NCBI RefSeq assembly: GCF_013373365.1
Contig: NZ_CP035925.1
Span: 1,674,001 to 1,738,000 of the forward strand
Length of the DNA: 64,000 nucleotides
Direction: 5' to 3'
Source: Lentibacillus sp. CBA3610
GTDB lineage: Bacteria; Bacillota; Bacilli; Bacillales; Amphibacillaceae
Shown: positions 27,409 to 38,961 of the stretch, in pieces
Layout of the letters: every line of letters begins with the position of its first letter
Numbering within the stretch: the stretch's first letter is position 1
The notes under the pieces: generated by a model
Database searches by the model: none
What the model was told of the DNA's origin: nothing
What the model saw: only the letters and a program-made list of their open reading frames with translations
Position numbers and translations under genes: made by a program

Positions 27409-27885
27409 TTAAAAGAAATTTTCCAGCGAACGCCCTGTCAGAGACTCAGGTTCATATGCAGGCCGGACATTAAGTTTTCCCTGCAATACCTCATCACCTT
27501 CCCGATCAAAACCGATAACGGATAACGTTACTTCATGATTCCCGTGGTCAATGGCAATCACTTCAAGTGTAAACGTAACTTCAGCATAATGAAATACCGG
27601 TTTTGGGAAGGTCATCTCGTGCTGGGTAATATGGCTGCCTGGTCCAGGTAAATGCATGGATACAATGGATGACACCATCCCAAAAAGCATAACGGATGGA
27701 ACGACAGGCTGTTTATACGGTGTCTGGGATGCATAATCGTGTTGAATATAGAGCGGGTTAGCATCATTCGTCAAACCTAAATATAATAATAATTCCTTAT
27801 CCTCGACAATATGAGAAGCCGTATAAGCATCACCGACCTGCAACTCAGCCATTTTCTTGCCCAGCTTTCTCTTTTTGCCAATCAT
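27409..27885 (-). CDS. MaoC/hot-dog domain protein between phoP and mdh
   Basis: 158 residues, one hot-dog fold: GDAYTASHIVEDKELLLYLGLTND, NPLYIQHDYASQTPY, PVVPSVMLFGMVSSIVSMHLPGPGS, FPKPVFHYAEVTF. It looks like an (R)-specific enoyl-CoA hydratase, but the catalytic histidine of NPLH is tyrosine (NPLY), the same change as in the gene at 6597. Ribosome site GGGGGTGA. It stands alone, with terminators on both sides, in a place where related Bacillaceae also keep a MaoC gene. Function unknown. Confidence 0.75.
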   Translation of the reverse strand: MIGKKRKLGKKMAELQVGDAYTASHIVEDKELLLYLGLTNDANPLYIQHDYASQTPYKQPVVPSVMLFGMVSSIVSMHLPGPGSHITQHEMTFPKPVFHYAEVTFTLEVIAIDHGNHEVTLSVIGFDREGDEVLQGKLNVRPAYEPESLTGRSLENFF

Positions 27886-27956
27886 ACAGTCACCCCCGAT
27901 ACATGTAAGCGTTTTCTATTATACCAGAAAATGCTAACTGCCGCTATAGCATCATT

Positions 27957-27996
27957 AAAAAAAGCTCCTCTTTCATGAATAAAGAGAAGCTTTTTT
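27957..27996. terminator. Terminator downstream of the citZ-icd-mdh operon
   Basis: AAAAAAAGCTCCTCTTT / AAAGAGAAGCTTTTTT with a 7-base loop; symmetrical A and T tails. On the minus strand it would end the mdh transcript after the repeat at 28047. Confidence 0.8.
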
Positions 27997-28046
27997 GCGT
28001 GGTTTTCACGGTTAAGATTGTTGTTTTAAAACTCACAACTGAGATT

Positions 28047-28405
28047 AACTGCGACATAAGTGCTGTGTTGATTTCCGTTCCGGCCAGTCGCTTTCCGCGG
28101 GCAACGCCTCAGCCTCCTCGGAAGAAAACCACTTCCTGCGGGGTCTTCAGCTGTTGCTTTTCCCGCAGGAGTCGACTGGCCTCCACTCCAATCAACACTC
28201 ATAAAAGAGGTTTAATTAAGCAACAAAAAATGAGATTAAAAAGTGCGATAAGTGGAGGAAATACGCGGAGACTCCTGCGGGAAAAGTGACTAACGTGAGA
28301 CCCCACAGGGCGAATGCCCGAGGAGGCTCACGGGGCACCCGCGGAAAGCGGAGCGTATTTCCGGAACGGTATCATTGCACTCAAAATATACTCCACATCT
28401 CAGTT
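28047..28405. repeat. MITE-like repeat A relative, copy 3 (composite)
   Basis: Begins AACTGCGACATAAG and ends in a decayed CATCTCAGTTTA. Contains opposed blocks CGCTTTCCGCGGGCAACGCC, CTTTTCCCGCAGGAGTCGAC and CGGAGACTCCTGCGGGAAAA, CACCCGCGGAAAGCGGAG. A second internal start AATGAGATTAAAAAGTGCGA at about 28229 suggests two elements joined. It fills the 3' region of mdh; nothing gene-like. Confidence 0.75.
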
Positions 28406-28455
28406 TATTGATTTTGTCAACAATAACCTTCGAGAAAACAACTATTATTAACTAT

Positions 28456-29400
28456 TTACTTTAATACATCAAGGACATTTTTAACAGAATCTGCTGATTT
28501 GTCCAATTGAGCTTTTTCATCATCGGTCAGATCCAGTTCGATAATTTCCTCCACACCGTTTCCTCCGATGATGGTTGGCACACCAAGATAAATATCCTGA
28601 TAGCCATACTCACCTTCCAAATATGCAATCGATGGAAGAACACGGCGTTGATCTTTCAGGATGGCCTCTGCCATGACGGTAAGCGAAGCAGCCGGAGCGT
28701 AATAGGCACTTCCGTTACCAAGCATCCCAACGATTTCACCGCCGCCTTTGCGCGTGCGCTCAATGATTTCGTCAAGACGGTCCTTGGCAATCAATTTTTC
28801 AAGCGGAATTCCACCAGCGTGGGAATAGCGGATTAATGGCACCATGTCATCCCCATGTCCGCCAAGAACGAATCCAGTAATATCTTTAACTGACAAGTTC
28901 AATTCCTCAGCGATAAATGTGCGGAAACGTGCTGTATCCAGTACGCCGGATTGGCCGATAACACGCTCTTTAGGAAATCCGGACGCTTTAAATACTGTAT
29001 AAGTCATGGCGTCGACCGGATTTGTTAATACAACAATGGTAGTCTCCGGAGAATATTTAACAATATCCTGTGTGACGTTTTTCATGATTTCAGCATTTGT
29101 GCTGACCAGATCATCCCGGCTCATACCGGGTTTACGGGCAATACCGGCTGTAATGATGACGAGATCGGAGTCTTTTGTATCTTCGTAATTAGCAGTCCCA
29201 AAGATATTAGCGTCAAACCCTTGAACAGGACTGGCCTCTTTCATGTCTAAAGCTTTTCCTTTTGTCGGGTCTTCCATATCCGGAATATCAACCAGTACGA
29301 CGTCCCCGAGTTCTTTTTGCGCCATCATTAAGGCAGTAGTGGCACCGGTAAATCCGGAACCGATGACAGATATTTTCCTGCGTTTAATAGCCATGCTCAT
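28456..29400 (-). CDS. mdh: Malate dehydrogenase
   Basis: 314-residue LDH-like malate dehydrogenase of the TCA cycle. NAD loop [16 protein letters not shown] (a GxGxxG variant), [16 protein letters not shown], substrate arginines in [13 protein letters not shown], and the proton-relay His in [17 protein letters not shown]. The usual loop letters fit malate rather than lactate. Eleven bases follow icd, in the conserved citZ-icd-mdh operon. Confidence 0.97.
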   Translation of the reverse strand: MSMAIKRRKISVIGSGFTGATTALMMAQKELGDVVLVDIPDMEDPTKGKALDMKEASPVQGFDANIFGTANYEDTKDSDLVIITAGIARKPGMSRDDLVSTNAEIMKNVTQDIVKYSPETTIVVLTNPVDAMTYTVFKASGFPKERVIGQSGVLDTARFRTFIAEELNLSVKDITGFVLGGHGDDMVPLIRYSHAGGIPLEKLIAKDRLDEIIERTRKGGGEIVGMLGNGSAYYAPAASLTVMAEAILKDQRRVLPSIAYLEGEYGYQDIYLGVPTIIGGNGVEEIIELDLTDDEKAQLDKSADSVKNVLDVLK

Positions 29401-29411
29401 CCCATCCTTCC

Positions 29412-30686
29412 TTATGAATCCATATTCTTGATCAGTTCATCAGCAAACCCGGATGTTTTGACTTCACTTGCGCCTTCCATCAAGCGGGCAAAGTCATATG
29501 TGACCACTTTGGAGCCAATTGTTTTATCAATTGAGTTCGTGATCAGGTTCGCTGCTTCTCGCCATTCAAGATGTTCAAGCATCAACACAGCGGAAAGAAT
29601 AACAGAAGATGGGTTAACTTTATCCATACCTGCATATTTAGGAGCTGTACCATGTGTAGCCTCAAAGATAGCATGACCGGTATCATAGTTAATGTTCGCT
29701 CCTGGTGCGATCCCGATTCCGCCAACTTGTGCTGCAAGTGCATCGGAAATATAGTCTCCATTCAAGTTCATGGTAGCAACAACATCAAATTCTTTCGGAC
29801 GTGTCAGAATCTGCTGCAGGAAGATGTCAGCAATCGCATCTTTAACGAGAAGTTTACCGGCAGCCACTGCTTCATCCTGAGCTTTGTTTGCAGCATCCTT
29901 GCCATCTTTTTCAACAATACGGTCATACTCAGCCCATGTGAAGACTTTGTCACCATATTCCTGCTCGGCAACTTCATAGCCCCAAGCTTTAAAAGACCCT
30001 TCCGTAAATTTCATGATGTTACCCTTATGTACTAAAGTAACACTCTTGCGTCCTTCATTCAGCGCATAATCAATCGCAGAACGCACCAGACGCTTCGTTC
30101 CTTCCTCAGATACCGGCTTCACACCGATTCCGGATGTCTCAGGGAAACGAATATTGTTGACGCCCATTTCGTTTTGCAAAAAGTCAATAACTTTTTTCAC
30201 GTCGTCTGAACCTTTTTGCCATTCGATTCCGGCATAAATATCTTCAGTGTTTTCGCGGAAAATGGCCATATCAACATCTTCCGGCTTCTTGACTGGTGAA
30301 GGTACACCTGTGTAATGACGTACAGGGCGCAGACAAGCAAACAAATCAAGCTCCTGACGCAAAGCAACGTTCAGGGAACGGATTCCACCGCCAATTGGTG
30401 TTGTAAGCGGCCCCTTAATGGCAATTTTATACTCATCGATTGTTTTAAGTGTATCATCCGGAAGCCACTCGCCGGTTTTATCGTAAGCTTTTTGACCGGC
30501 ATAAACTTCTTTCCATTCGATTTCTTTTTCGCCATTATAAGCCTTTTCGACTGCAGCTTCGATTACTCTCCGCGCAGCAGCCCAAATATCCGGACCAGTT
30601 CCGTCGCCTTCAATGAATGGAATAATCGGGCGATTTGGAACGGTCATCCTACCATTTTCAACTGTGATTTTTTCGCCTTGTGCCAT
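29412..30686 (-). CDS. icd: Isocitrate dehydrogenase (NADP)
   Basis: 424 residues, TCA-cycle oxidative decarboxylation of isocitrate to 2-oxoglutarate. Phosphate-binding serine loop [41 protein letters not shown], metal ligands in [18 protein letters not shown], and the cofactor loop [17 protein letters not shown]. The K/Y residues after HGTAPKY fit NADP use. AGGAGG start; middle gene of the operon. Confidence 0.97.
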   Translation of the reverse strand: MAQGEKITVENGRMTVPNRPIIPFIEGDGTGPDIWAAARRVIEAAVEKAYNGEKEIEWKEVYAGQKAYDKTGEWLPDDTLKTIDEYKIAIKGPLTTPIGGGIRSLNVALRQELDLFACLRPVRHYTGVPSPVKKPEDVDMAIFRENTEDIYAGIEWQKGSDDVKKVIDFLQNEMGVNNIRFPETSGIGVKPVSEEGTKRLVRSAIDYALNEGRKSVTLVHKGNIMKFTEGSFKAWGYEVAEQEYGDKVFTWAEYDRIVEKDGKDAANKAQDEAVAAGKLLVKDAIADIFLQQILTRPKEFDVVATMNLNGDYISDALAAQVGGIGIAPGANINYDTGHAIFEATHGTAPKYAGMDKVNPSSVILSAVLMLEHLEWREAANLITNSIDKTIGSKVVTYDFARLMEGASEVKTSGFADELIKNMDS

Positions 30687-30910
30687 AATAATACCTCCTG
30701 ATTATCTTGATACAATAACAGTTTATCATAAAAACTTCATTCAGTAGAGCGCGTTTTCTCTTCTGAATATAAGGAACAAAAACTTCTGCTTAAAAAAGCT
30801 AATGTCTGCAATCATGGAAATAGCCGGATGATGCCGGCTATTTAACTAAGATTTATGAAAGGGTGTCCGGTATTGTACGATTTCCCTTAAACCTGCAGTT
30901 CCAAAACATA

Positions 30911-32026
30911 TTAACGATTTTCAATAGCTACGTAATTCTGAGTATTTGGTCCAACATATTCAGCACGTGGACGGATCAGACGATTGTTGTCATATTGCTC
31001 CAGAATATGTGCCAGCCATCCGGACACGCGGCTTGTTGCAAAGATTGGGGTGAATAAATCATGATCGATTCCCAGGCTGTGGTATACAGAAGCTGAATAA
31101 AAATCCACATTTGCCGGCAGACCTTTTTCTTCTTTGATAAATTCTTCAATCTTTACAGACATGTTATACCATTTTGGCTGTTGGGTAATTTTTGTCAATT
31201 CTTTTGACATCTCTCTAAGGAATTTGGCGCGTGGATCACCATTTTCATAGACACGGTGCCCCATGCCCATGATTTTTTCCTTATTGGCCATTTTTTCTTT
31301 GATGTATGGAATAGCATTTTCCTCTTCACCGATTTCTGTCAGCATCGCCATGACGCGCTCGTTCGCCCCGCCATGAAGTGGTCCTTTCAAAGCACCAATT
31401 GCTGCTGTTACCCCGGAATAAATGTCCGAGAGTGTGGCGACACATACACGAGCCGTAAATGTTGAGGCGTTCAGCTCATGATCGGCATGCAGGACAAGCG
31501 CCTTATTAATGGCTTCCTCCTCGACAGCTTTTGGTTCTTCACCATTCAGCATGTACAGGAAATTAGCCGCAAAGCCTAAGTCTTTCTTCGGTTTAACCGG
31601 GTCCTTGCCTTTGCGCAAACGTGCAAATGCCGTCACAATGGTGGCTATCTTTGCTTGAAGACGAACGGCTTTTCGTTTATTGGCAGCTTCATCCATCACA
31701 TCTGCTTCCTCATCGTGTAAACCTAAGATGGATACAGCGGAGCGTAATGCTGCCATTGGATGGACACTTGATAAATCATATGAACGCAAATGATCAATAA
31801 CTGCTTCAGGAAGTTCCATGTTGGCAGCAAGATCGGCTTTAAATTCATCCAGTTCCGATTTTGTCGGAAGCTTTAAATTCCATAATAAATAAATGACTTC
31901 TTCAAAGCTGGAATTTTCAGCCAAGTCATCGATTTTATAACCAACATAAGTCAGCTGATCATCGATAATCGAACTAATGGATGACTCTGTTGCGACAATT
32001 CCTTCAAGCCCTTTTGCTGATGACAT
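30911..32026 (-). CDS. citZ: Citrate synthase
   Basis: 371 residues, first TCA-cycle step from oxaloacetate and acetyl-CoA. Catalytic His in the GPLHGGANERVM block, second His in GMGHRVYENGDPRAKFL, Asp in VDFYSASVYHSLGI. C-terminus RPRAEYVGP. First gene of citZ-icd-mdh, 224 bases ahead of icd. A sigma-A promoter and a cre-like site lie upstream, in line with CcpA control of citZ in Bacillus. Confidence 0.97.
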   Translation of the reverse strand: MSSAKGLEGIVATESSISSIIDDQLTYVGYKIDDLAENSSFEEVIYLLWNLKLPTKSELDEFKADLAANMELPEAVIDHLRSYDLSSVHPMAALRSAVSILGLHDEEADVMDEAANKRKAVRLQAKIATIVTAFARLRKGKDPVKPKKDLGFAANFLYMLNGEEPKAVEEEAINKALVLHADHELNASTFTARVCVATLSDIYSGVTAAIGALKGPLHGGANERVMAMLTEIGEEENAIPYIKEKMANKEKIMGMGHRVYENGDPRAKFLREMSKELTKITQQPKWYNMSVKIEEFIKEEKGLPANVDFYSASVYHSLGIDHDLFTPIFATSRVSGWLAHILEQYDNNRLIRPRAEYVGPNTQNYVAIENR

Positions 32027-32126
32027 AACAAACCCTCTCCTTTTTCTATGAATTGTTCATTAACTTAGGATAAAAGTAATTAGTTATTACATTTGACAAT
32101 AAAATAACATTGCCAGCCCCACACCA

Positions 32127-32170
32127 ATTATAAAGTAAAATTTGCCTAATGTGAATTGAAACCGATTAAA
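32127..32170 (-). promoter_or_regulatory. citZ promoter with adjoining cre-like site
   Basis: Minus strand: TTCACA (32150-32155), 17-base spacer, perfect TATAAT (32127-32132). Directly upstream, TTGAAACCGATTAAA (32156-32170, plus reading) matches the CcpA cre consensus WTGNAANCGNWNNCW at all but one defined base. A repressor there would touch the -35. Confidence 0.72.
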
Positions 32171-32314
32171 TTCAGCAACATTTTTGATTCACCGGGGAGC
32201 ATGAACATTTTTCTCTGCTTTTAGGTCTTAAGCGATCGTCCTATTCTACTTTTCCGGTTTCTATCATATGTAACATAGTACAAGCATTATTTCGGTGACC
32301 GGGAGGCTTTTAAA

Positions 32315-33424
32315 TTGTACAGGCAACGGATGTTCCAGTTATTACGGCTTGGTTTAGTCATATTATCTGCCATACTTATATATTTAATCATAAAATATGC
32401 CATTCCATACATTTATCCATTTTTACTTGCCATCATACTTTCATTTTGTTTGAATCCTGCTGTTGCCTTTTTGGAAAAAACATTAAAAATGCCGCGCGGG
32501 TTTGCTGTATTCGTTATTTTGACATTTACCATTTCGGCAATCATTGGATTAATTATACTGATTATTTCAGAACTGATCCACGGCACAGCTTATTTAGCGG
32601 ACGTTATCCCGGAACATTTTCGTACATTGATATTTGCAGTGGAAGACTTTATTAACGAGCAGCTGCTGCCATTATACCATAATCTTGCTTCGTTTTTTCA
32701 TACACTAAGCTCTGATCAGCAGGAAAGCATTAATGAAAGTATCACGCATTTTATTCAGCAGTTTGCATCGTTCGGTACCAATATCCTTAATAGTCTCCTG
32801 CTGCAAATATCTCAAACATTGGCCTCACTGCCTGGTTCAATTACTGTTTTACTGTTTACAATCATGGCCGCTTTTTTCATGATGAAAGATTGGGATTTAC
32901 TTGTCTCAAACATTAAAAAAATGATTCCACGAAACGTGCTTAATACAACCAACAAAGTTTGGAATCATTTACAAAATGCTTTCTATGGGTTTATGAAAGC
33001 CCAATTAATTCTGATAGTGATCACTGCATTAACGCTGGTGATTGGGCTTTTGATACTACAGGTTGATTATGCATTAACGATTGCGCTATTTGCTGCATTA
33101 GCGGACATACTGCCTTTCATTGGGACAGGCATCATTTTTATTCCATGGATTATTTATCTGTTCCTGACAGGCGATTACGCACTGACAATTGCCTTGACAA
33201 CCCTGTATATGGTGGTCATCGTTCAACGTCAGTTACTGGAGCCGAAAATTGTCTCGGACAGCGTAGGTTTAAATCCGCTTGCAACGCTTATGGGCCTTTT
33301 TATTGGTATCCAAATATGGGGAGCTTTTGGCTTGCTGATCGGACCATTTCTTGTTCTGGTTGGAAATGCCATCTATCAGACAGGTCTCTTTCACCAAATG
33401 GGCCGTTTCATTAAGGGTTCCTGA
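32315..33424 (+). CDS. ytvI: AI-2E family transporter YtvI
   Basis: 369-residue multi-pass membrane protein of the AI-2E/PerM superfamily: two N-terminal helices, a long amphipathic loop (ELIHGTAYLADVIPEHFR onward), then the conserved ADILPFIGTGIIFIPWIIYLF and LEPKIVSDSVGLNPLATLMGLFIG motifs. Members include peptide or ion exporters; the substrate of YtvI is not known. Start is TTG, fixed by GGGAGG eight bases upstream. Divergent from citZ and convergent with fxsA; only one base separates the two stops. Confidence 0.9.
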   Translation: MYRQRMFQLLRLGLVILSAILIYLIIKYAIPYIYPFLLAIILSFCLNPAVAFLEKTLKMPRGFAVFVILTFTISAIIGLIILIISELIHGTAYLADVIPEHFRTLIFAVEDFINEQLLPLYHNLASFFHTLSSDQQESINESITHFIQQFASFGTNILNSLLLQISQTLASLPGSITVLLFTIMAAFFMMKDWDLLVSNIKKMIPRNVLNTTNKVWNHLQNAFYGFMKAQLILIVITALTLVIGLLILQVDYALTIALFAALADILPFIGTGIIFIPWIIYLFLTGDYALTIALTTLYMVVIVQRQLLEPKIVSDSVGLNPLATLMGLFIGIQIWGAFGLLIGPFLVLVGNAIYQTGLFHQMGRFIKGS

Positions 33425-33425
33425 T

Positions 33426-33815
33426 TCACCATCTGCGGTAAATAATCGTGTTTTTATTAGCACGGCTGCGCAAAAAGTTTTCCAGCGTTCGCTTAAATGG
33501 ACCGCGTGTAAAGGGCAGGACTAATATAAAACCGGCAATATCTGTAACAAACCCGGGTGCAAACAGGAGAACGCCACCGATAAAAATGCATATCCCATCG
33601 AGTAATGCCCAGCCTGGCGGTTGACCATTGTTGATCGCAATCTGCGCCCTTCTCCATGCCTCAAATCCTTTTTTCCGGGCAAGTGACACGCCTGCAACAC
33701 CGGTGAAAATAATCAATACAATCACCCACCATGGACCAACGACACCGCCGGCCCAAATAAACACACCAATTTCAATGGCAGGTACGATTATTAATGCAAG
33801 TAATAACCAACGCAT
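33426..33815 (-). CDS. fxsA: FxsA family membrane protein
   Basis: 129 residues with three to four hydrophobic segments (LLALIIVPAIEIGVFIWAG, WWVIVLIIFTGVAGVSLA, GICIFIGGVLLFAPGFVTDI). FxsA-type proteins are inner-membrane proteins; in E. coli overproduction relieves exclusion of phage T7. The basic tail RSRANKNTIIYRRW is cytoplasmic. Its place beside pyk is conserved in Bacillus. Confidence 0.9.
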   Translation of the reverse strand: MRWLLLALIIVPAIEIGVFIWAGGVVGPWWVIVLIIFTGVAGVSLARKKGFEAWRRAQIAINNGQPPGWALLDGICIFIGGVLLFAPGFVTDIAGFILVLPFTRGPFKRTLENFLRSRANKNTIIYRRW

Positions 33816-33917
33816 TTAAGCTCTCCCCTTTAATCTGAACGAAATCGGGGCCGTTGCACCGATTTCATTCAATCTTAACTTATTGATTCAGTTCCGAAAA
33901 AAGCAGCAGCCAAGTGA

Positions 33918-35678
33918 TTATAACACTCTGGCATGGCCTTCGTATATGTCGCCTTTTGCACCGTCAATGGTAATATCTGTTCCATCCTGGATGTTGTCAA
34001 ATACATCTTTAACGCCGACAATGACCGGTATGCCAAGACTCAGTCCAACAATTGCCGCATGAGAAGTCAATCCGCCTTCCTCTGTTACAATACCGGCTGA
34101 TTTTTCAATTGCTTCCATCATATCCCGATCTGTGGAATATGTAACAAGGATATCATTTTCTGTCACCTTTTCATTTGCTTCCGGAGCACTTCCTGCAACA
34201 ACAGCTCTGCCATATGCACTGCCGCGTCCAACACCTTGTCCTTTTGCCATAACATCACCGATCACATGAACTTTCATTAAGTTGGTCGTACCACTTTCGC
34301 CAATCGGAACCCCAGCGGTTATAATAACTCTGCTGCCCCGTTCAAACAATTTCGTGCTTAATCCCTGATCGATGGCAATATCCAGCATTTCATCCGTTGA
34401 ACCTGCCTTGCTTCCCATAACGGCATGGACACCCCATACAAGTGACAATTGACGATTAACACTTTCATTAAACGTTACAGCAATAATTGGCGCTTCCGGA
34501 CGATATTTCGAAATCATTCTGGCGGTATGCCCGCTCTCCGTCGGTGTAATAATGGCGCTTACCGTCAAATTCATCGCTGTATGTGTGACGGACTGGCTGA
34601 TTGCATCTGTTATCGTCATATCAACCGACTTCGACCGGTTATCCAGAATAAGCTTATGATCCAAGCCTGTTTCTGTTTTTAACGCGATATTACTCATCGT
34701 TTGCACCGATTCCACCGGGTAATCCCCTGCAGCTGTTTCCCCTGACAGCATAATGGCGTCTGTACCGTCAAAAATTGCATTGGCCACATCGGACGCCTCA
34801 GCCCGTGTCGGTCTCGGATTGTGCTGCATGGAATCAAGCATTTGCGTTGCTGTTATAACCGGTTTCCCAGCCCTGTTGCATTTAGTGATCAATTCTTTTT
34901 GCACAAGCGGCACGTCTTCAGCCGGCGTCTCCACACCCAGATCACCACGCGCTACCATCAGGCCGTTACTCACTTCCAGAATCGACTCAATGTTATCGAT
35001 TCCTTCCTGATTTTCGATCTTCGGAATAATTTTAATGTGTGTTGCATAATGCTCTTCAAGTAGCTCCTGAATTTCCAATATGTCAGACGGACGACGAACA
35101 AATGACGCGGCGATGAAATCCACACCTTGTTCGATGCCAAACTCGATATCCCTGGCATCCTTCTCTGTAATACCGGGCAAGTTCACACTGACATTGGGAA
35201 CATTGACACCTTTCTTATTTTTAATAATACCGGAATTCAGTGCTTTTGTTTTTATTTCTTTATTATCCTTGTCAACTTCCAGGACTTCCAATTCAATCAA
35301 GCCATCATCAAGCAAGATTTTGGAGCCTGCATGAACATCATCGACAAGTCCGCTATATGTAATGGAAAAGCGTTCAGCGGTTCCTTCAACTTCATCCATG
35401 GTCACATGAATAATACTGTCCTTCACGATCTCTGCCTCACCATCCCGGAAGTCGCCTGTCCTGATTTCCGGTCCTTTCGTATCAAGAAGAATCGCGATCG
35501 TTTTCCCCGTTTTTTCCGCCGCTTCCCGGATATTTCGAATCCGGGCTGCATGTTCTTCAAAATCACCATGGGAAAAATTCAAACGGGCGACGTTCATGCC
35601 TGCATCCATCAGCTGTGTCAAGGTTTCAACTGACTCAGATGCAGGGCCAATCGTACTTACAATTTTAGTTTTCCGCAT
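33918..35678 (-). CDS. pyk: Pyruvate kinase with C-terminal PEP-utiliser domain
   Basis: 586 residues. Catalytic barrel [43 protein letters not shown], the metal/active-site helix [14 protein letters not shown] and the ATQMLDSM / [19 protein letters not shown] signature. After the allosteric C-domain comes the extra Bacillus-type domain ([45 protein letters not shown] in segments) like the mobile domain of PEP synthases. The start at 35678 follows AAAGGAGG; a longer in-frame extension overlaps pfkA. Last glycolytic step, in operon with pfkA. Confidence 0.97.
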   Translation of the reverse strand: MRKTKIVSTIGPASESVETLTQLMDAGMNVARLNFSHGDFEEHAARIRNIREAAEKTGKTIAILLDTKGPEIRTGDFRDGEAEIVKDSIIHVTMDEVEGTAERFSITYSGLVDDVHAGSKILLDDGLIELEVLEVDKDNKEIKTKALNSGIIKNKKGVNVPNVSVNLPGITEKDARDIEFGIEQGVDFIAASFVRRPSDILEIQELLEEHYATHIKIIPKIENQEGIDNIESILEVSNGLMVARGDLGVETPAEDVPLVQKELITKCNRAGKPVITATQMLDSMQHNPRPTRAEASDVANAIFDGTDAIMLSGETAAGDYPVESVQTMSNIALKTETGLDHKLILDNRSKSVDMTITDAISQSVTHTAMNLTVSAIITPTESGHTARMISKYRPEAPIIAVTFNESVNRQLSLVWGVHAVMGSKAGSTDEMLDIAIDQGLSTKLFERGSRVIITAGVPIGESGTTNLMKVHVIGDVMAKGQGVGRGSAYGRAVVAGSAPEANEKVTENDILVTYSTDRDMMEAIEKSAGIVTEEGGLTSHAAIVGLSLGIPVIVGVKDVFDNIQDGTDITIDGAKGDIYEGHARVL

Positions 35679-35700
35679 TTTCAGTGCCTCCTTTACATCA

Positions 35701-36669
<969 letters not shown>

Positions 36670-36746
36670 TCACGTCTTTCGTTGTCACTATAATTAAGAT
36701 AAGTCCAACCAGAGAAAATTTCAATTATTTTAGGCTATAAGTGCGT

Positions 36747-36996
36747 GTTCAAAAAGGAGGATAAAAAGGACCGAGAAGTTCGAGGCGGTGTCGTTTCGAG
36801 CAGCGGAATGTATGCATTTAGATACATGAGCAAACGCTCTTGCACGCAGGAAAAGTGGTTTTCTTTTCCAAGGAGCGGAGAAACAAGCCAACGAGCTTCC
36901 ACAGGATGTGGTGACTTCTGCGTTGCCCACAGGACGTGGGCGGTTTTAGCAGAAGGTCCCCTGTACGACGTGTCATTTTTACCGGACTTTTTGAAC
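36747..36996. repeat. MITE-like repeat B with terminal inverted repeats
   Basis: About 250 bases between accA and pfkA. The ends GTTCAAAAAGGAGGATAAAA and (reverse strand) GTTCAAAAAGTCCGGTAAAA pair at 20 of 25 positions. Interior hairpins include CCACAGGATGTGG and GCCCACAGGACGTGGGC. Open frames across it have no homology-like character. It makes up most of the 390-base gap upstream of pfkA. Confidence 0.78.
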
Positions 36997-37052
36997 TACT
37001 ACTACAAGTGCGAAAGAGGCTGACCCATGCCAACCTCTTTAGCAGCCCCTAT

Positions 37053-38009
37053 TCAAATCTGTTTATAATCACCTATTTTATGATATTTTTCCCATCTCTT
37101 TTCAAGTAATTCATCTGATGGTATGCCACTCAATTCGTCTAGCGACTTGGTCAAAACGGCATCAATATTCTCAGCTTGTAATTTAAGATTGCGATGAGCA
37201 CCGCCTCTGGGCTCCGGAATAATATCATCAACAACCTCCAGCTGTTTTAAATCATATGCGGTAATCATCATATTCTCAGCTGCTTGTTTTGCCAGACCGG
37301 AGTCTTTCCATAGTAATGCGGCAGCGCCTTCCGGTGAAATAACCGAATAAGTGGAATTCTCGAGCATATGAATGCGGTCACCTACACCGAGTCCAAGTGC
37401 ACCACCACTTCCGCCTTCACCTATGACGATACAAATGATTGGCACTGTAAGTCCAGCCATTTCCATCAGATTTCGGGCAATTGCCTCACTTTGTCCCCGT
37501 TCTTCAGCAGCTTTACCGGGATATGCTCCTTTCGTATCGATAAAGCATATAACAGGGCGGTTAAATTTTTCTGCCTGGCGCATATGGCGAAGAGCTTTCC
37601 GGTAGCCTTCAGGATGGGGCATGCCAAAGTTACGGCGAATATTCTCTTTTGTAGCTTTACCGCGTTGATGACCAATTACCGTAACAGGATGATCCTTATA
37701 AAAAGCTATTCCCGAAACGATGGCTTCATCATCTCCGTACAAACGATCACCATGAAATTCCAGGAAATCGGTAAATAACGCCTCAATATAATCGAGTGTT
37801 GTCGGGCGTTCCTGGTGCCGTGCCATCTGAACACGCTGCCAGGGCTCGAGATTGCCATATATATCGTTTTCCAGTACTTCCAGCCGTTTTTCAAGTGTAC
37901 TGATTTCATCTGTTAAATCTATGTCACTATCGGCCGTAAATGTCTTTAATTCAGCAATTTTTTCTCTCAAATTGACAATTGGTTTCTCAAACTCCAACGC
38001 ATATTTCAT
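37053..38009 (-). CDS. accA: Acetyl-CoA carboxylase carboxyltransferase, alpha subunit
   Basis: 318 residues. With AccD it moves the carboxyl group from carboxybiotin to acetyl-CoA, making malonyl-CoA for fatty acids. Motifs: N-terminal coiled helix ([16 protein letters not shown]), [38 protein letters not shown] and [16 protein letters not shown] oxyanion region. It overlaps accD by four bases. Confidence 0.97.
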   Translation of the reverse strand: MKYALEFEKPIVNLREKIAELKTFTADSDIDLTDEISTLEKRLEVLENDIYGNLEPWQRVQMARHQERPTTLDYIEALFTDFLEFHGDRLYGDDEAIVSGIAFYKDHPVTVIGHQRGKATKENIRRNFGMPHPEGYRKALRHMRQAEKFNRPVICFIDTKGAYPGKAAEERGQSEAIARNLMEMAGLTVPIICIVIGEGGSGGALGLGVGDRIHMLENSTYSVISPEGAAALLWKDSGLAKQAAENMMITAYDLKQLEVVDDIIPEPRGGAHRNLKLQAENIDAVLTKSLDELSGIPSDELLEKRWEKYHKIGDYKQI

Positions 38010-38866
38010 GACATTTCCCCGCCTTTCCGGTGCATGGAAAGCAGGGTTGTCAACAGTGGTTTCATCTCATGCCGGTGAATAACTTTGTCAAGCTGGCCGT
38101 GTTTCAACAGGAATTCGGCTGTTTGAAAGTCATCAGGGAGATCTTCATTGATGGTCTGTTCAATAATCCGCCGGCCGGCAAAGCCAATCAACGCACCCGG
38201 TTCCGCAAAATTATAATCACCTATTGATGCAAAACTTGCCGATACCCCGCCTGTCGTTGGATGTGTCATAACGGAAATCATCAAACCATTTGCTTCTGAA
38301 AAACGTTTCACGGCTACAGATGTTTTCGCCATTTGCATTAAACTTAAAACACCTTCCTGCATTCTTGCACCACCCGAGGCAGTGAAGATAATGAAAGGGA
38401 GTGATTGTTCATTGGCATTCTCTATTGCGCGGGCAATCTTTTCACCCACTACCGAGCCCATACTCCCCATCCGAAAACTGGAATCCATGACACTAACAGC
38501 AGTCATTTGTCCTCCAATCAGGCCTTTTCCGGTTACGACACCTTCATTCAGACCGGTTTTTTGACGATCTTTCTCTATTTTTTCTTCATAACCGGGGAAT
38601 TGTAATGGGTTTGTGGTTGTGAGATCCTTGTCCCATTCCTCAAATGTTCCGTCATCACACAAACTATTAATACGCTCCCACGCTGTCAGGGGATGATGAT
38701 AATCGCAATTCGGACATACATTAACGTTCTTATTCATTTCTTTGCGATAGTAGATTTTATGACAGTTTGTACATTTTTTCATTAACCCTTCCGGAATATC
38801 AAGTTTGCTTTGTTCGCTCGGAATGGTAGCATATTTCTTTTTCTTGCCAAAAAAATCCTTGAGCAA
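38006..38866 (-). CDS. accD: Acetyl-CoA carboxylase carboxyltransferase, beta subunit
   Basis: 286 residues. N-terminal zinc ribbon [20 protein letters not shown] then PNC, followed by the carboxyltransferase fold with [20 protein letters not shown] and [17 protein letters not shown]. Partner of AccA, translationally coupled to it. The upstream gap holds a TATAAT (about 38910) and an AAGGAGG site, so a promoter of its own is likely. Confidence 0.97.
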   Translation of the reverse strand: MLKDFFGKKKKYATIPSEQSKLDIPEGLMKKCTNCHKIYYRKEMNKNVNVCPNCDYHHPLTAWERINSLCDDGTFEEWDKDLTTTNPLQFPGYEEKIEKDRQKTGLNEGVVTGKGLIGGQMTAVSVMDSSFRMGSMGSVVGEKIARAIENANEQSLPFIIFTASGGARMQEGVLSLMQMAKTSVAVKRFSEANGLMISVMTHPTTGGVSASFASIGDYNFAEPGALIGFAGRRIIEQTINEDLPDDFQTAEFLLKHGQLDKVIHRHEMKPLLTTLLSMHRKGGEMS

Positions 38867-38961
38867 GGGAATTCCTCCTTTGTAAAAGACAGGACGAGCA
38901 AAACATTATTATACTGGAACATCTGCCAAAAGATGTCACAAAACTGGCGGAAACAGATTAA

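Noticed and set aside
36730..37033. Open frames of 66-92 codons on both strands between accA and pfkA
   Set aside because: They are inside repeat B; both strands open equally and neither has a ribosome site.
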